From positions 186,001-250,000 of the forward strand of contig BDIU01000179.1 in the NCBI GenBank assembly GCA_002118135.1: DNA of 64,000 bases. The letters are read 5' to 3'. A program made the translations under genes and the position numbers. Below the pieces are notes generated by a model that was not told the DNA's origin, did not search any database, and was given only the letters and a program-made list of their open reading frames with translations. Below, piece after piece: positions 34,434-46,276 of the stretch. The first letter of the stretch is position 1; every line of letters begins with the position of its first letter. Source of the DNA: Trebouxia sp. TZW2008. Lineage: Eukaryota > Chlorophyta > Trebouxiophyceae > Trebouxiales > Trebouxiaceae.

Positions 34434-37400
34434 ATGCTGGCCGCACACTTGCTGCGTCGGTGCGCCAGCGGCCTCAAAGGAGCAGAGGCTACCAGCAAGG
34501 CTTTAGCTGCTGCACAGGTCAGCGTTTGTGTGGTGATGTGGCGATGGTCCTGAACAGTGTGCTCTGCTACCACACGTATCAGTGATCTCCTCGGCTTCAA
34601 CGCTTGCCACGCTATGCAGGTTGCAGCCAGGCAGACCGCAAACTCCCAGTTTCGATTCTTCGCCGCCCAGCCCCAGGTATGCTATAGCTGCTCTTTCCCT
34701 ACCACCAGTCCGTACCATCTACTAGCAGGCTCAAGTTCCAAGTTGAACTTTTTGGTGTGCAGCCAGCAGCATCAAATGACGAAGAGTACAGCAAGCTGAC
34801 AAGCCAAAAATCTACTGTAACGGTATGTGGAGACAAAGTTTGCTCCTCGCACCATCTCAGCTTGGTGCTTTTGAGCAGGCCGTAGCTGAATTCTCCTGTG
34901 CAAATGCAGTGGCCAAAGCAACTGAATGCATCACTGGAGGACGTTGACCCAGAACTGTATGATATTATTGAGCATGAGAAGAACAGACAGTACAAGGTCA
35001 GGCAGTTGCTGTCAGCAAACATTTCTCATGCTGGTTGTCTGGATGCTGCTGGTCTTGACGCTGATTTGTACACTGGGGCGATCTGTCATCATTAAAATCA
35101 TTGGCATGGATTGATGTTCCATGAGCACGGCGCCATCCTTACAATGTACTGACATGCGCTGACTAGTGGGTGCCTGCGTTGTCTTGTGCCGATCAGCGGG
35201 TGCTTGCTTTGTCACGCGCTGACTAGTGTCGTGGGTGCTCGCTTCGTCAGCCCAAGCCATGTCCGTCTGCTTGCTGGCATTCCAGCTTCTGCCTTTTGCA
35301 GCACTTCCCTTTGCAGTTTCAATGCACATCTCACTACCGATCATAGCTCTCAAAGCTTGCATGTTTGCATAGGAGCAGCATTTCACATATGTTGCTGATC
35401 AAATGTCTCCATTGTCCTCTAGGTCCAGCTTGACAAATGACAGCATTTGTGGCTGGGACCTTCATGACATCTCATCTCTGGTTCATGTTGAGGACATCAG
35501 ACTCATCTTCATATGCATCCCTTGTCTGTTACTTATGTCTGATTCATGTTGTGGACATCTAACCTTATCTCACATAAATTCTAGTCTGTGCAACATGTTT
35601 GAGATTCTACTCATACCATGGTTGTTGCAGCTCATAATATGATTGCTGCAGGGACTTGAGCTCATTCCCTCAGAGAACTTTGTGTCATCATCAGTCATGG
35701 AGGCTGTAGGGTCTGTCATGACTAACAAGTACTCTGAGGGGTACCCTGGCACTCGTTATTATGGAGGCAATGAGTTCATTGACAAGGCAGAGAGCTTGTG
35801 CCAGGTCATTTCTTGTGATCTATTTCAAGAACATTAATACCAATAACACAATAGCTACACTTTCAAGTATTTACTGCTAGTTGAGTGTGGCACAAGGTCT
35901 GTCTGGCCAGGCAGTCTTGTCTTGAGCATCGCAAAATGCATGTCTCATGTTTGACAGTTGGAAGTTAGACAAATTGTCCCGTTTCAGTAGGTAGAATGCC
36001 ATTCTCTTTGTCAACAAATGTTTGATGTTTTGCATCTTGGCTGCGTTTGCATGCTCATGAGGCTGCGCCCTGCACATGACAGCATCATTTTGCCATCTTC
36101 TAACTCTTACAGCCCCTCTTTTGCCACCCTCCTCTTGACCATTTTTCAGCTGACTGAGCGGAAGCATTCTCATGTGCATCAACAGAGTCGCTACTTGATC
36201 TTGCTACCTTATACAGTATCACCCTGTCCCTGCAGGCACAATGGTCCTGCTAGATTGTACTGTGCTTCCTAGACAGTCTTGCAAATTGCTGTGCTGGCAA
36301 GTGCTCATGCTTTCACTGCAATGCTGCAGAAAAGAGCGCTGGAGGCTTTCAGACTGGACCCAGAAAAGTGGGGCGTCAATGTGCAGTCCCTGTCCGGGTC
36401 TCCAGCCAACTTCCAGGTACAGTAACTTTTCTTTGTCACGATACTCATTGTAAGGACATCCTTGTTGTGAGGACAATGCAACTGGAAATCCGTCACTGCA
36501 TTCTGATTGCAGTAGTCTCTCTGAGCAAGGACAATTCAATGTAAGGATAGTTTTCTTGGTTAACCAAGCAGTCGTTACAAAGAGAAGTCACTGTATAGTG
36601 TTGTAATCATGACTTTACAGTTCACAGTGCATCATGATGTAGTCTCCCTTAGGTTGCATCACCAATCTTGCCACAAAAGGACGCAGTTGGACTGCTGTTG
36701 TGGTTGGCTAGTGACACAGAGCGCCTGCATTATCATGCACATCATCAAGGCACACTCAAGGCAGGCGGTTTTGTTGCTAATGCATCCCCCCTTGCAGTGG
36801 TTTCTGCTGACAAATCAGCTGTTGACATGTTCATGAGCATCAATAAGGGCTGGAAGCGGAGCACAGCTGTACGCTACGCTGCTGCCGCCTTTAAGCACAT
36901 CACGACTCTGTGGCAACCATATCCTCAATAGGTACATTCACATGCACGGCGAGAGTACAACCCTCAAATGCTGAGCACATGACTGCATGGTGCAAATATA
37001 CACAGCGTTGCTGCAGGTCATGAGCGCATCATGGCCCTGGCATTTGGTAGTACCACCGTGCAATACCATGTACATCATATTGCACAACGAAATCAGCGGC
37101 TGCTCAACTACTGGAATACTGCAGGTGCACACAGCGCTGCTGCAGCCCTATGAATGCATCATGGCCCTGGAGCTTTGTACCACCGCTTTGCAACAAGATA
37201 TACATCATATTGCACAATGACATCAAGCTGAGCACCTCATGTCATTTTGCAGGTGTACACAGCGTTGCTACAGCCCCATGAGCGCATCATGGCCCTTGAC
37301 TTGCCCCATGGAGGCCATCTCAGCCATGGCTACCAGACAGACACCAAGAAGATCTCAGCTGTCTCTATCTTCTTTGAGGTAATGCCCAGTACTCCCCAAA

Positions 37401-40400
37401 GCTCATTCCAGCTGACCATTGTGCTTCAAGCAATTCATTTTCAATAGCTGATTCTAAAGGGGTTTCACAGATTGCTGTTGTTAGTCTAATGGCTGTGCAT
37501 GTGCACTGTTTGCAGATGTGATCATCTGCAGCTTGGTGTTGTGTTGTCTCTGCAGGGCTGTGCTGGCCTTCTGTCAACTCTGCTTAAAAACGAGCATTGC
37601 TGCATATGCCAGCACAAGTGTGATATGTGTGGTCCAAGTCATGTCTTGCAAGGCCAGCTTTACAGAGCGTTATCAGGAGGGACATGTGGCCTTCGTACAT
37701 CAGAACCACATGAGACAATGTGATGCCAACAGTTCTTGTGCTTTCTGCAGACATTCCCATACAGAGTGAAGGAAGACACTGGCATCATCGACTACGATCA
37801 GTTGGAGGCCAATGCAGCTCTGTACAGACCTAAGCTCATTGTGGCTGGAGCGTCAGCCTACACCCGTCACTACGACTACGGGCGCATGAGGCAGATTGCA
37901 GACAAGCACAACGCGTGGCTATTGTCTGACATGGCACACATCAGTGGGCTGGTAGCAGCAGGTACAACATCATCTGCAACATTGGTCAAGACACTGTTGC
38001 AGTGCATGTCGCAGCTTGGCACTCAGGTCCTGGCGTCAAGATGCAGTCAGAGGGCTGTCAACTGCTGTCAACAAGCATGGTGAAGCTCATGGGCTGCTCC
38101 AAGCACAAGAGCAACAACAGTCAGAAGGGGAAGACACGTGATGATGGTGATGACACCTCTACTTGGTGTTGCGCCTTCTCCATTTGACCACTGAGCTGGG
38201 GTCACTGCCACCACCCACAAGGGCCCCACAGCAGCTATGATTATGTCGTGCTCACTTACTCATGCGCTGCCATCCTTAGCACAAATTCTCCCCGTGGCTT
38301 GCATACTTGCTTGTGTAGGTGTTGTGCCTGCTCAATTTGACCACTCAGATGTGGTCACCATCCTCATTCGCAAGTTACTCAGAGGTCCCTGTGGAGCTGT
38401 AGCTGACCTGCCGTCTTGCAAAGGCATTGTGCCTTCTCCGTTTGACCTCTTGAATTTGGTGACCACCAGCACCCACAAGCCCCCAGTCACAATTGAGCAC
38501 TCAGCTGTTGTGACCATCTCTATTTCATAGAAGCTAGAGTAACATGCGCCCTTTGTCTGCCATGCAGGTGTTGTGCCTTCTTCATTTGACCACTCAGATG
38601 TGGTCACCACCAACACCCACAGGTCCCCCACCAGGTCCCAGAGGAGCTATGATAGTGTATCCCCACTTGCTCATGCGCTGCTATCCTTGTTACAAAGTCT
38701 GTCCTCCTCATGGCTGCATGCCTGCTTGTACAGGTGTTGTGCCATCACCATTTGACCACTCAGATGTGGTCACCACAACCACCCACAAATCTCTCAGGGG
38801 TCCCAGAGGAGCTATGATCTTCTACCGCAAGGGGTTGCGCAAGGTGACCAAGAAGGGGACTGAGGTGTACTATGACATAGACAAGAAGATTGACTTCTCC
38901 GTCTTCCCAGGTCTTCAGGTACATCCTTTCACTCATTTGCTGTTGCTCAGTCTTTGCTCAACTAGATGCAAGGTGAGACGGCACACAGCTGATTGTCTTC
39001 TCAGACTTCCCATGTCTACAAGTGAGCTCAAACTTTAGCCTGCAAGCAAATTCAGACTGCTTTTTACTTGGACTTTTCACAATGACGACCAGCACTTTGC
39101 AAGGAGTTGCATTTGTCTGTATCAGGGTCGACTTGGTCAAGCTTGTATTCAAGCGTCAGATGTCCTTGGAGTGCGGTCAAATTGCTGAACCACTGTGCAA
39201 TTCAGCAATTCTATGCATCTTCTAGAAGGCTCATGTGCAATATAATACAGACTGAGGCTTGGGGCTAGCCTGTGGCTGTATTTGTTGGTGCAGCATCAGT
39301 CAAAGATCATGCCCATCCTGATGCTCCTGTGTAAGGTGGGCTGGCCAATGCAAGTTTGTTCACTGTGGCATTTTGTGCAAAGAGTCTTATTGTAACAGCA
39401 ATGATGCAAAATCCTGGAAAAGACTCTTTCGGGCAAGATGAAACGACGTCTTCTAAAAAAGAACGCAGCAGCTGCTGATAGGCATGTGTTCGCAGCAGGA
39501 GCATCTCATGCCGCCACAGGGCTGCGCTGGTGGGCTGGCAGTGCTTTTGCTCCCGCCCCATATCTGTTAGACTGTTACATCTGCCCAACAAAATGCCCTC
39601 AGGGCAGTTGGTGACGTATGCAGCATTCACAGCAGCAGTGAATGCAGCTGCACTTATGACAGCACTTACAGCAGCAGCTGATGGGCATGCATTGAGAGCA
39701 GGAGCATCTCATGCCGCCAAAGGGCTGCTCTGGTGGACTGATGGTGCCTTTGCTCCCACCTTACGCGTGTCAGACCTGTTTCTGCAGCCCAAAAAACTGC
39801 TCTCAGGCAGTCGGTGACGCATGCAGTATTCACAGCAGCAGTGCATGCATGCAGCTGCACTTATGACAGCCCTTATAGCAGCTGATGGGCATGTCTGGTG
39901 GGCACGTCTTGGAGAGCAAAAGCATCTCATGCCACTATAGCGCTGCTCTGGTGGCTGGAAGCGCTTTTGCTTCCACCTTGTACCTGTCAGACTGTTATGT
40001 GTGCAGCCCCACAAAACCCATTTAGCCAAGTACTTACGTAATTGCTTGGCTGCCAGGAATGTCTGGGGACCAGAAGCAAGCTATGCTACCATTAACGTCA
40101 ATGCCCTGACAGCATAGTTTGCTGTTGCTCTCACCACATACCTGTCAGACTGTTGATGTGCAGCCTCAAGCAAAGCCCTTGAGGGCTGCTTGAGGCAGCT
40201 GGCTGCGTATACTGCCGGTGCGTGCAACCTCAGTGAATCATTCACTGCACGCAGCAAGAGTGAAGCGTTGTTGCTGCAAACTCCACAATATGAGGAATTC
40301 ATGTGCATTTCAAAAGATCCTCAAGACAATCGCTTGCACATAATGCATGCTCATGCAACCTTAGTAACATGCACAGTGTATGCTGCAAGAGTGGAGCATA

Positions 40401-43119
40401 ATTGCTGCAACTTCAGCAGTGTGATGATTGCATATGGTTGTGTTTGCAAGGGCTTGCACTGCCAGGCTCAACTTGTCATCAGCAAAGGTTTTGTGTTTCC
40501 CTCGATGTGCCATCAGGTCAAGGGGCTGGCTTGGGCCTCCACCAGTCTGCATACTTCTCAGATAGTACACCAGCAGTGAATGCCTCTGCACTTTTGACAG
40601 CGCGCACAGCCGCAGTTGATAAGGATGTACTGGGAGCAAAAGCACAATTCTTGCTACCACTGACATCAAGACTCTGGTAGCATGAGTGTCTGTTGCTCAA
40701 ACCATATACCTGTTAGACTGTCACATGTGCAGCCCCATAAAGTGCCCTCAGAGCAGTACGCTGCACATTACTGTTAGTCAGTCCACAAGAAGACCAAATG
40801 CAGTCTGTTCTGCAGCAGCAATGCATGCAATTGCATGCTTGGCAGCACTCGCAGCAGCAGCTTGAAGGCTTGTCTTGGGAGCAGCAGCAGCTTATGCCAT
40901 CACCCAGATCATTGTTCTGGTAGCATAAGTAGCTGCTGTTCTCAACTCACCCCTGTTGCACAAGCAGGTGGCTGCATATGCTGCAGATCAAACTCAGACC
41001 GTACGCAATCTGTTTAGCAGGGGCAATGCTTGCTTGACAGCAGTCACTGCAGCAGCTCGTAGGCTTGTCTTGGGAGCAGCAGCAGCTTAAGCCACCACAC
41101 ATTGTTCCGGTAGCATAAGTAGCTGCTGTTCTCAACTCACACCTGTTGTATAAGCAGGTGGCTGCACACACTGCAGGTCTGTGCACAAAAAGACCATATG
41201 CAACACGTTCTGCAGCAGCAACCACTCTAGCCTGCGCTCTCAAGCAGGCAGCAACCTTGAATTGGAAGGCCTGTCAGGAGCCACCAACCTGAAATCCTCT
41301 GCCCTGTCACCTATGCAGCAATCAGTCTTTACAGGACCTCACAGCAGCTGCCTCCCGCCCCTTCCGCTGTCGCACGCAGGATTCAGACCGACACTGCAAT
41401 TGCAGGGTGGGCCCCACAACCACACCATTTCTGGTCTAGCCTGCGCCCTCAAGCAGGCGGCAACTCCTGAGTTCAAGGCCTATCAAGAGCAGGTTCTGCT
41501 CAACAGCAAGGCCATGGCTGACCGCTTTGCCGAGCTAGAGTACAAGCTGGTTTCCGGCGGCACTGAGAATCACCTGCTGGTGTTGGACCTGAGGCCCAAG
41601 GGAGTTGACGGTAGCAGAGTGGAGAGGGTGCTTGAGATGGCCCACATCGCAGTCAATAAGAACACGGTGCCAGGCAAGGTTCTGTTTGTCTTTGCAATCT
41701 TGCATACAACATCCAGCTGTTGGGAGTGCTAGTTGGTGTCTGGAGGCACTGGGAACCATCTGCTGGTGCTGGACCTCAGGCCCAAGGGAGTTGATGGTAG
41801 AGTCGAGAGAGCGCTTGAGATGGCCCACATTGCTGTCAACAAGAACAGTGTGCCAGGTAAGCTTAGTATGTCTTTGCAGTCTTGCGTGTAAGAGCATTCA
41901 CAAGAACACTGTGCCAGTCACGACTGTGTTGGAGCAGAAAGCTTTCTGTCAGTACAAATGCTGTGATTGCTGTTGCTGTAGCTGGTGTTGGACCTCAGAC
42001 CCAAGGGAGTTGATGTCAGCAGGGTTGCGAGGGTGCTTGAGATGGCTTATATGGCTGTCAGCAGGGACACTGTCTTAAGTGGGATAATGTGGGTTTCTCA
42101 TTTCTGTGCTCAAATTTGCTGTGGTGGCAGAGGCAACACTTTTTATGCAGCCCAGATTGTTATACTAGCAGTTGTGCTACCAGCTGTCCAGCCCCGTGCA
42201 TCAAACTGGTCAGGAGGAAATTTCAGATGACCATTGTACAGACATTGTGGTGGATGTGTAGGTGACACATCAGCCTTGATGCCTGGGGGGGTGCGCATGG
42301 GCGCCCCCGCCCTCACCTCCAGAGGGTTCACTGAGGACGACTTCAAACAAGTTGCCAACTTTGTTGACAGGTCAGTGCGCCATTTTCAAGCAGGCTGATT
42401 ACATGCATCTAGTTGGGACGGTTGTGTGCAATGCATATGCACATGATATTCTCATTGCTTTAGCAACATCTTACTCGCCAAACAGAAGCAGGGCTGCGAC
42501 TAAGATGTTGCTAGAGCTGCTTTTGTTTGGTGACTAAGATGTTGCCAGAGCAATGACAACATCAACGCTGCAAACTGGGTAAGAGCACTAAAGCCAGTAG
42601 CTATCAAAATCTGGTGCTTAGCAGGGTGTTAATTGTGCCAGCTGACTGGCCCAGGTACAGATTGTGCTCAAATTGTGTATGTCCAGCGTGCAAGTTGCAG
42701 TGCAAAAGGCTGACATGTACAAACTTGTCCCAAGCGAGGTTCCACGTCAAGATCATCACAAGCATCAGCAATTGTGCATATTGTGTTGTGACATTCTGTA
42801 TCTGTACCAATATGGAAATCTTAGTACCCACCAGCAGTCCAATATGTTTGTATACTTCTCCAGCATGCAGCACAGCTATTTCTTGGCACATTCTGGAAAA
42901 GCTGTTTCATATATTGCTCAGCGCCTTTGTGAATGCAGGGGTGTGCAAATCACACAAGACCTGAAGAAGAAGCACGGTCCCAAACTGAAGGACTTCAAGG
43001 CATACTTGGAGGACAATGTACCTCAGGAAATTGCAGACCTCAAGGGAGAGGTTGAGAATTTTGCCAAGCAATTCCCAACCATTGGCTTTGAGAAAGCTGC
43101 AATGCGATACAAGGACTGA
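34434..43119 (+). CDS. SHMT: Serine hydroxymethyltransferase, mitochondrial type
   Basis: PLP enzyme interconverting serine and glycine with tetrahydrofolate; in mitochondria of photosynthetic cells it works with glycine decarboxylase in photorespiration. Exons: 34434-34517, 34620-34676, 34763-34822, 34910-34996, 35652-35804, 36330-36416, 37253-37378, 37751-37961, 38734-38918, 41406-41673, 42262-42370, 42939-43119, about 535 residues, every phase checked. Leader [20 protein letters not shown] with [14 protein letters not shown] looks like a mitochondrial presequence. Motifs: [78 protein letters not shown] (the Lys is the PLP lysine), [12 protein letters not shown] and [16 protein letters not shown]. 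The 41674 donor is GC instead of GT. Introns are rich in exon fragments and repeats. Confidence 0.96.
35884..35960 (+). repeat. Intronic repeat family C, copy 1
   Basis: GTGTGGCACAAGGTCTGTCT..CCAGGCAGTC..TTGAGCATC..GTCTCATG is shared with 59236-59305 in the PDC gene, about 75 bp long. Confidence 0.65.
36418..36595 (+). mobile_element. MITE family A copy forming a splice donor in SHMT
   Basis: 178 bp from TACAGTAACTTTTC to GAGAAGTCACTGTA with the inverted termini and central block of the family. SHMT exon 6 ends ..AACTTCCAG at 36416. The intron starts with the single G at 36417, followed directly by the element's TA border. Confidence 0.85.
36650..36931 (+). other. Unexplained open frame inside SHMT intron 6
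   Basis: About 90 codons stay open to a TAG at 36929: [40 protein letters not shown] and [20 protein letters not shown]. The composition is protein-like. No SHMT homology is seen and the intact SHMT exons join without it. It could be a captured fragment of another gene or of an integrase-like core-binding domain; that is a guess. Confidence 0.3.
36985..37225 (+). repeat. Upstream 5' copies of SHMT exon 7
   Basis: Two copies, about 37012-37075 and 37127-37200, repeat CTGCAGGTGCACACAGCGCT-like sequence and the codons for [14 protein letters not shown], then decay. The intact exon ([20 protein letters not shown]) starts at 37253. Spacing is about 115-125 bp. Confidence 0.8.
38165..38665 (+). 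repeat. Four upstream 5' copies of SHMT exon 9
   Basis: Copies at about 38165-38235, 38320-38400, 38425-38485 and 38572-38660 repeat the exon start ([18 protein letters not shown]) with accumulating changes. In several the PLP-lysine region is disrupted (for example a THR or IRK replacement). The intact exon is at 38734-38918. Confidence 0.85.
39430..41230 (+). repeat. Degenerate satellite in SHMT intron 9
   Basis: A unit of about 200 bp recurs at least seven times (clear at about 39470, 39675 and 39880; weaker at 40130, 40590, 40830 and 41030). Shared words are GAGCATCTCATGCC, GCTGCTCTGGTGG, CTGTCAGACTGTTA, TGTGCAGCCCCA and a GCAGCAG-rich segment. It accounts for most of the 2.5 kb intron. 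Confidence 0.75.
41215..41262 (+). repeat. Upstream copy of SHMT exon 10 start
   Basis: CTAGCCTGCGCTCTCAAGCA followed by GGCAGCAAC copies the [10 protein letters not shown] codons of the exon at 41406. It then diverges and has no donor. Confidence 0.75.
41735..42080 (+). repeat. Two downstream 3' copies of SHMT exon 10
   Basis: The first copy (about 41735-41858) retains [20 protein letters not shown] through VPG with one in-frame codon lost, and ends in CCAG then GTAAGC. The second (about 41978-42075) retains [10 protein letters not shown] to RDTVLS and its donor is degraded. Confidence 0.85.
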
Positions 43120-44543
43120 GCAAGCGATGATGATGGTCGCTTGTCCCCAAGCATATAGAATGCAGCATGCACATACGATTTCTGGGGTCACACAATTTTG
43201 GTACACGATCCTGAGGTGACATGCATTGCGACAGATTTGAGGAGGTGTACATGCGGTTCAGTTTCAGATTTGCTACAGCGTTTGGTGTGATGATATAGCC
43301 TTTCTGGTTTTGTACTGCGTTGGCAGCTTTGGCAGATTCAGCAGAGTTGAGCAGAGTCAGAACATTGCATCTTCACCCTGCTGCCTTGATAGCAGGCAGC
43401 TGCTTCTTTAGCAGGCATGTGTTTGAGAAGTGCTTGTGTGACATGAACAATGCAACTGCACATGTACAGTTTGCAACTGCAACATCTGTAAGTTGTACTG
43501 TCGTCATGGACTGCTGTTTCGGGCCGTGCAAAGGGCATGCTGGTGTTTCGCACAACTGGATGCACAAATCATGCAGGTGACCCTCGGCAATCATCATGTA
43601 CATGGCAAAAGGCCATGCAGTCTGATGCCTTTTGTGACGCAATGCCATTGGCAGGCAATGCATCGTGTGACACAGATATACGGTAGTTGGCTTTCATGTC
43701 TTGTGAGGCTGAGATCTGTGCAGCTCTAGATGTTGCCGAGTACTACCTGCAGGAATTTGCGGCCAGGACCATGTTGAGTGTACAAATCGAACACATTTGC
43801 AACATGCATGACCATTGGCTCTTTGCCTGCATGTGGCGCCCACGGCTGCTACCATTTTGCTGACGACTGGCCAATGTTCAAGTCGCATGTCTGCACTTCT
43901 GCAGTTGATTGCTCATATATTCAATGGCAGTCCCAAAACTTGCATAAGCTCATTGCACAAAGTTGGGCTGCAGCAGAAAGGCAAGCTGTTACAACTGCCC
44001 AATATCATCTGGTATTGAGCAACAATGTGCTGCAGAGCAGCTGCATGTGACGCTGGTGCAAAATCCTGAATGTGTCAGTATTGTTTTCACAAAAAGCATT
44101 GCTTCTGTACTGAGACTCTGGTCCACACAAGTAATTGCTGTCTGAACACTGTCAGGCGATGCTGTATTGTCAGATCAACACTGATCAAACCAAAAGATCA
44201 GGATCACGGGAACATGAAAGGGAAAGTTATTCAAGTCTAGCAAACAAATCTGCACATAAGTAGTAGTTGCTGCAAGGCATTGCAAGCTGCAGAAGGGATA
44301 CAAGTGGAGTGAGCATGACAAGCTGTTGCTATCAGCACAGCATCACTGATCTTAAAGAGCTGAAACATCAGCCCATGTGTGAAACATGAGATTACCATGG
44401 TGCCTGATCACACCCCGTGCTCATAAGGATCAAGGCAAGCTCATGTTCTAATGATAAATGCTGCTGTGTGTGACTGTGATGGCTCAGCTGCTGTCGGACA
44501 ACCATTTGCTGAGCAGATTGCTGCTGAGTGTGACCGTGATAGG
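43120..44543. other. Convergent intergenic region, SHMT / Cys-rich membrane protein
   Basis: Two 3' untranslated regions face each other over 1.4 kb. A short repeated segment (GAGCAGATTGCTGCTGA at about 44510 and 44570) lies around the stop of the minus-strand gene. No further gene is seen. Confidence 0.45.
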
Positions 44544-45830
44544 TCATCTGCTTTTGGAAAAGCGTTTGCTGAGCAGATTGCTGCTGAAGCTTCTGACCAA
44601 ATTGAAGAAGAAAATCCACAATGCTCCACCAAAACCAATAGCTGCACGCAAAAGACGGGGTTTGCATACAGCTATGATGCAACCGGCATTGCAGGGATGT
44701 CAAAGCAATGCACTGCTGTCAGCAGCATGCAAAATATTTGCAGGCATGTTGAAACATCTTGCAAATCAGCGATGCATGCATGCATGATGGCACAGCATTG
44801 AGTAGCAAGTCACATGTCTGCAAGACAGCTATCAAGAATCCAGGTACTGAACGGTCCAAGCAGTTAGATGCCTGTTTGCTCACCTGAAATGATCCCAACA
44901 ATGAAAGCTGTCAAAACCAAGCCGTCTTGGCGCAAGTCACTTAGCCATTCGTGTGTAGTTTTCAAAGGGACCTCTGGTTCCGTGGTTTCATACACTGCAG
45001 TGGGGAAAAGGCCTGAAGTGTTATATGGAGCGCCTGAGCATGCACCAGTGCCCATCTCGTAAACTGGTATGGGGTAGCCTTTCAGCCTGCAACAGCATTG
45101 TCAGCATGTGTCAAAGGCGACAAGTCAACATGTAGTGCAAATAGCTGCTGCAGCATTGCTGAAGCTTGTTCAACGACTGGACGCTTTCTACACTTATGCT
45201 TCACTGCAAAAACTCTCAATGCAACAGCAAGCAAATTGTCAGCTTTGAATGCATGAATGCGCAGCAGACGTGCAGTCGTTTTAACACCTCTGCAAACGCT
45301 TCAACTTGCAGACTTACGTGCACACTCCAAAGTACGTCCCAATAGGCACCATTGTTTTGCCCGCTGTGAAGCGCGAGTATACTGTTGGGTCGCAGAAGCA
45401 GTTTCGCGAAGGCATGGTGCTGTTTGAGCCAAAGTAGCGCAAGGTTCCGGCACAGCACTCGTCATCTGCATGTGAGCGCGGTCAAATTTTGAATAAACTG
45501 CTACCGAGCTGCCGACGACTCAGAAAACGATTTGCTGCAGCTGATTGACGTGAAAGCGCGGACTGCTGCAGGCGCTGAAAAACATAGACTTCCGCTGCAG
45601 CTCGTACCCGGGTCAATCTCAGGCGTATTGTAAATGACAGTGTTTCCTAAGATGGAACGCGGACAACTGGGATACTCTCGTGACCATTGTCTCGTCACTT
45701 CCGGACTGCAAGCTGTCTCTGGGTCCGCAGGTAAAGGCAAGGGAGTTTGCGCATTGACGTTCACGAGACCAACAACGACAAGCAGAGCTCGGCACAGGCA
45801 CGCAACGCGGGCATGGCTGCTCAGCACCAT
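44544..45830 (-). CDS. Secreted/membrane cysteine-rich protein of unknown family
   Basis: Four exons on the minus strand: about 45609-45830, 45319-45468, 44890-45090 and 44544-44640, joining in phase to about 223 residues. The N terminus (MVLSSHARVACLCRALLVVV) is a signal peptide ending near VNVNAQ. The lumenal part has about eight Cys, including DDECCAG and RNCFCDPTV, and possible N-glycosylation sites (NST, NTS). A single membrane helix, LVLTAFIVGIISAIGFGGAL, crosses the last intron and is followed by a short basic tail ending KRFSKSR. That reading of the last exon keeps the helix intact, whereas another frame gives a Gln/His-rich tail. Topology suggests type I. It is divergent from FRO with a 446 bp shared promoter, so co-regulation with iron uptake is possible but unproven. 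I do not recognise the family. Confidence 0.6.
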
Positions 45831-46010
45831 TCTTGCTGCAAGTCGACAACGTCACAGCGCGTCAACCTGGTCTATCACTCTATCTCGAGGTTCGTGCTTA
45901 CTGTACCGGCAAGCCGCCCGTAACGGCAAGCGCGCTTGTGCCAACCCAATGCAATGTCTTCACGTGGATTATCGGGAGTGTGCATGCTGCGTGGAAAGCA
46001 TGCTCCGGTT

Positions 46011-46020
46011 TATATAAAAG
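46011..46020 (+). promoter_or_regulatory. TATA box, probable FRO promoter
   Basis: TATATAAAAG preceded by GGTT lies 256 bp upstream of the FRO start codon. Transcription would begin near 46040, leaving a leader of about 235 nt that contains a 60-residue upstream reading frame. Confidence 0.5.
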
Positions 46021-46055
46021 GCCGTTCACGTGAATCAAAGTTATCCAAAACTGAT

Positions 46056-46238
46056 ATGCCGCCAGATAACAGCTTGGCGGCGAAGAAATTTCGAGCAACT
46101 CCTCACTGCGAAATTGCTATTCACAGCTGCGGCCACCGCGCGGTAACCTGTCACGAGGTGATAGAGAACCTCATGAACGAAATAGGGAATGCAGCATCCG
46201 CTGGCCCGAGGCAGCAGCGTTCCGTGTCGCGTTTGTGA
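46056..46238 (+). other. Upstream open reading frame in the FRO leader
   Basis: ATG at 46056 reads 60 codons (starts MPPDNSLAAKKF, contains PHCEIAIHSCGHRAVTCHE) to a stop at 46238, 38 nt before the FRO ATG and in another frame relation. It lies downstream of the TATA box, so it should be in the mRNA unless spliced out. His and Cys are frequent in it. Confidence 0.4.
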
Positions 46239-46276
46239 CGTTTTGGCCGTGACATTCGGTCGAGGCTGCCGGCATC

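Noticed and set aside
41674..41675. GC donor as a sequencing error for GT
   Set aside because: CAG/GCAAGG fits the known GC-AG consensus, so I treat it as probably real, pending transcripts.
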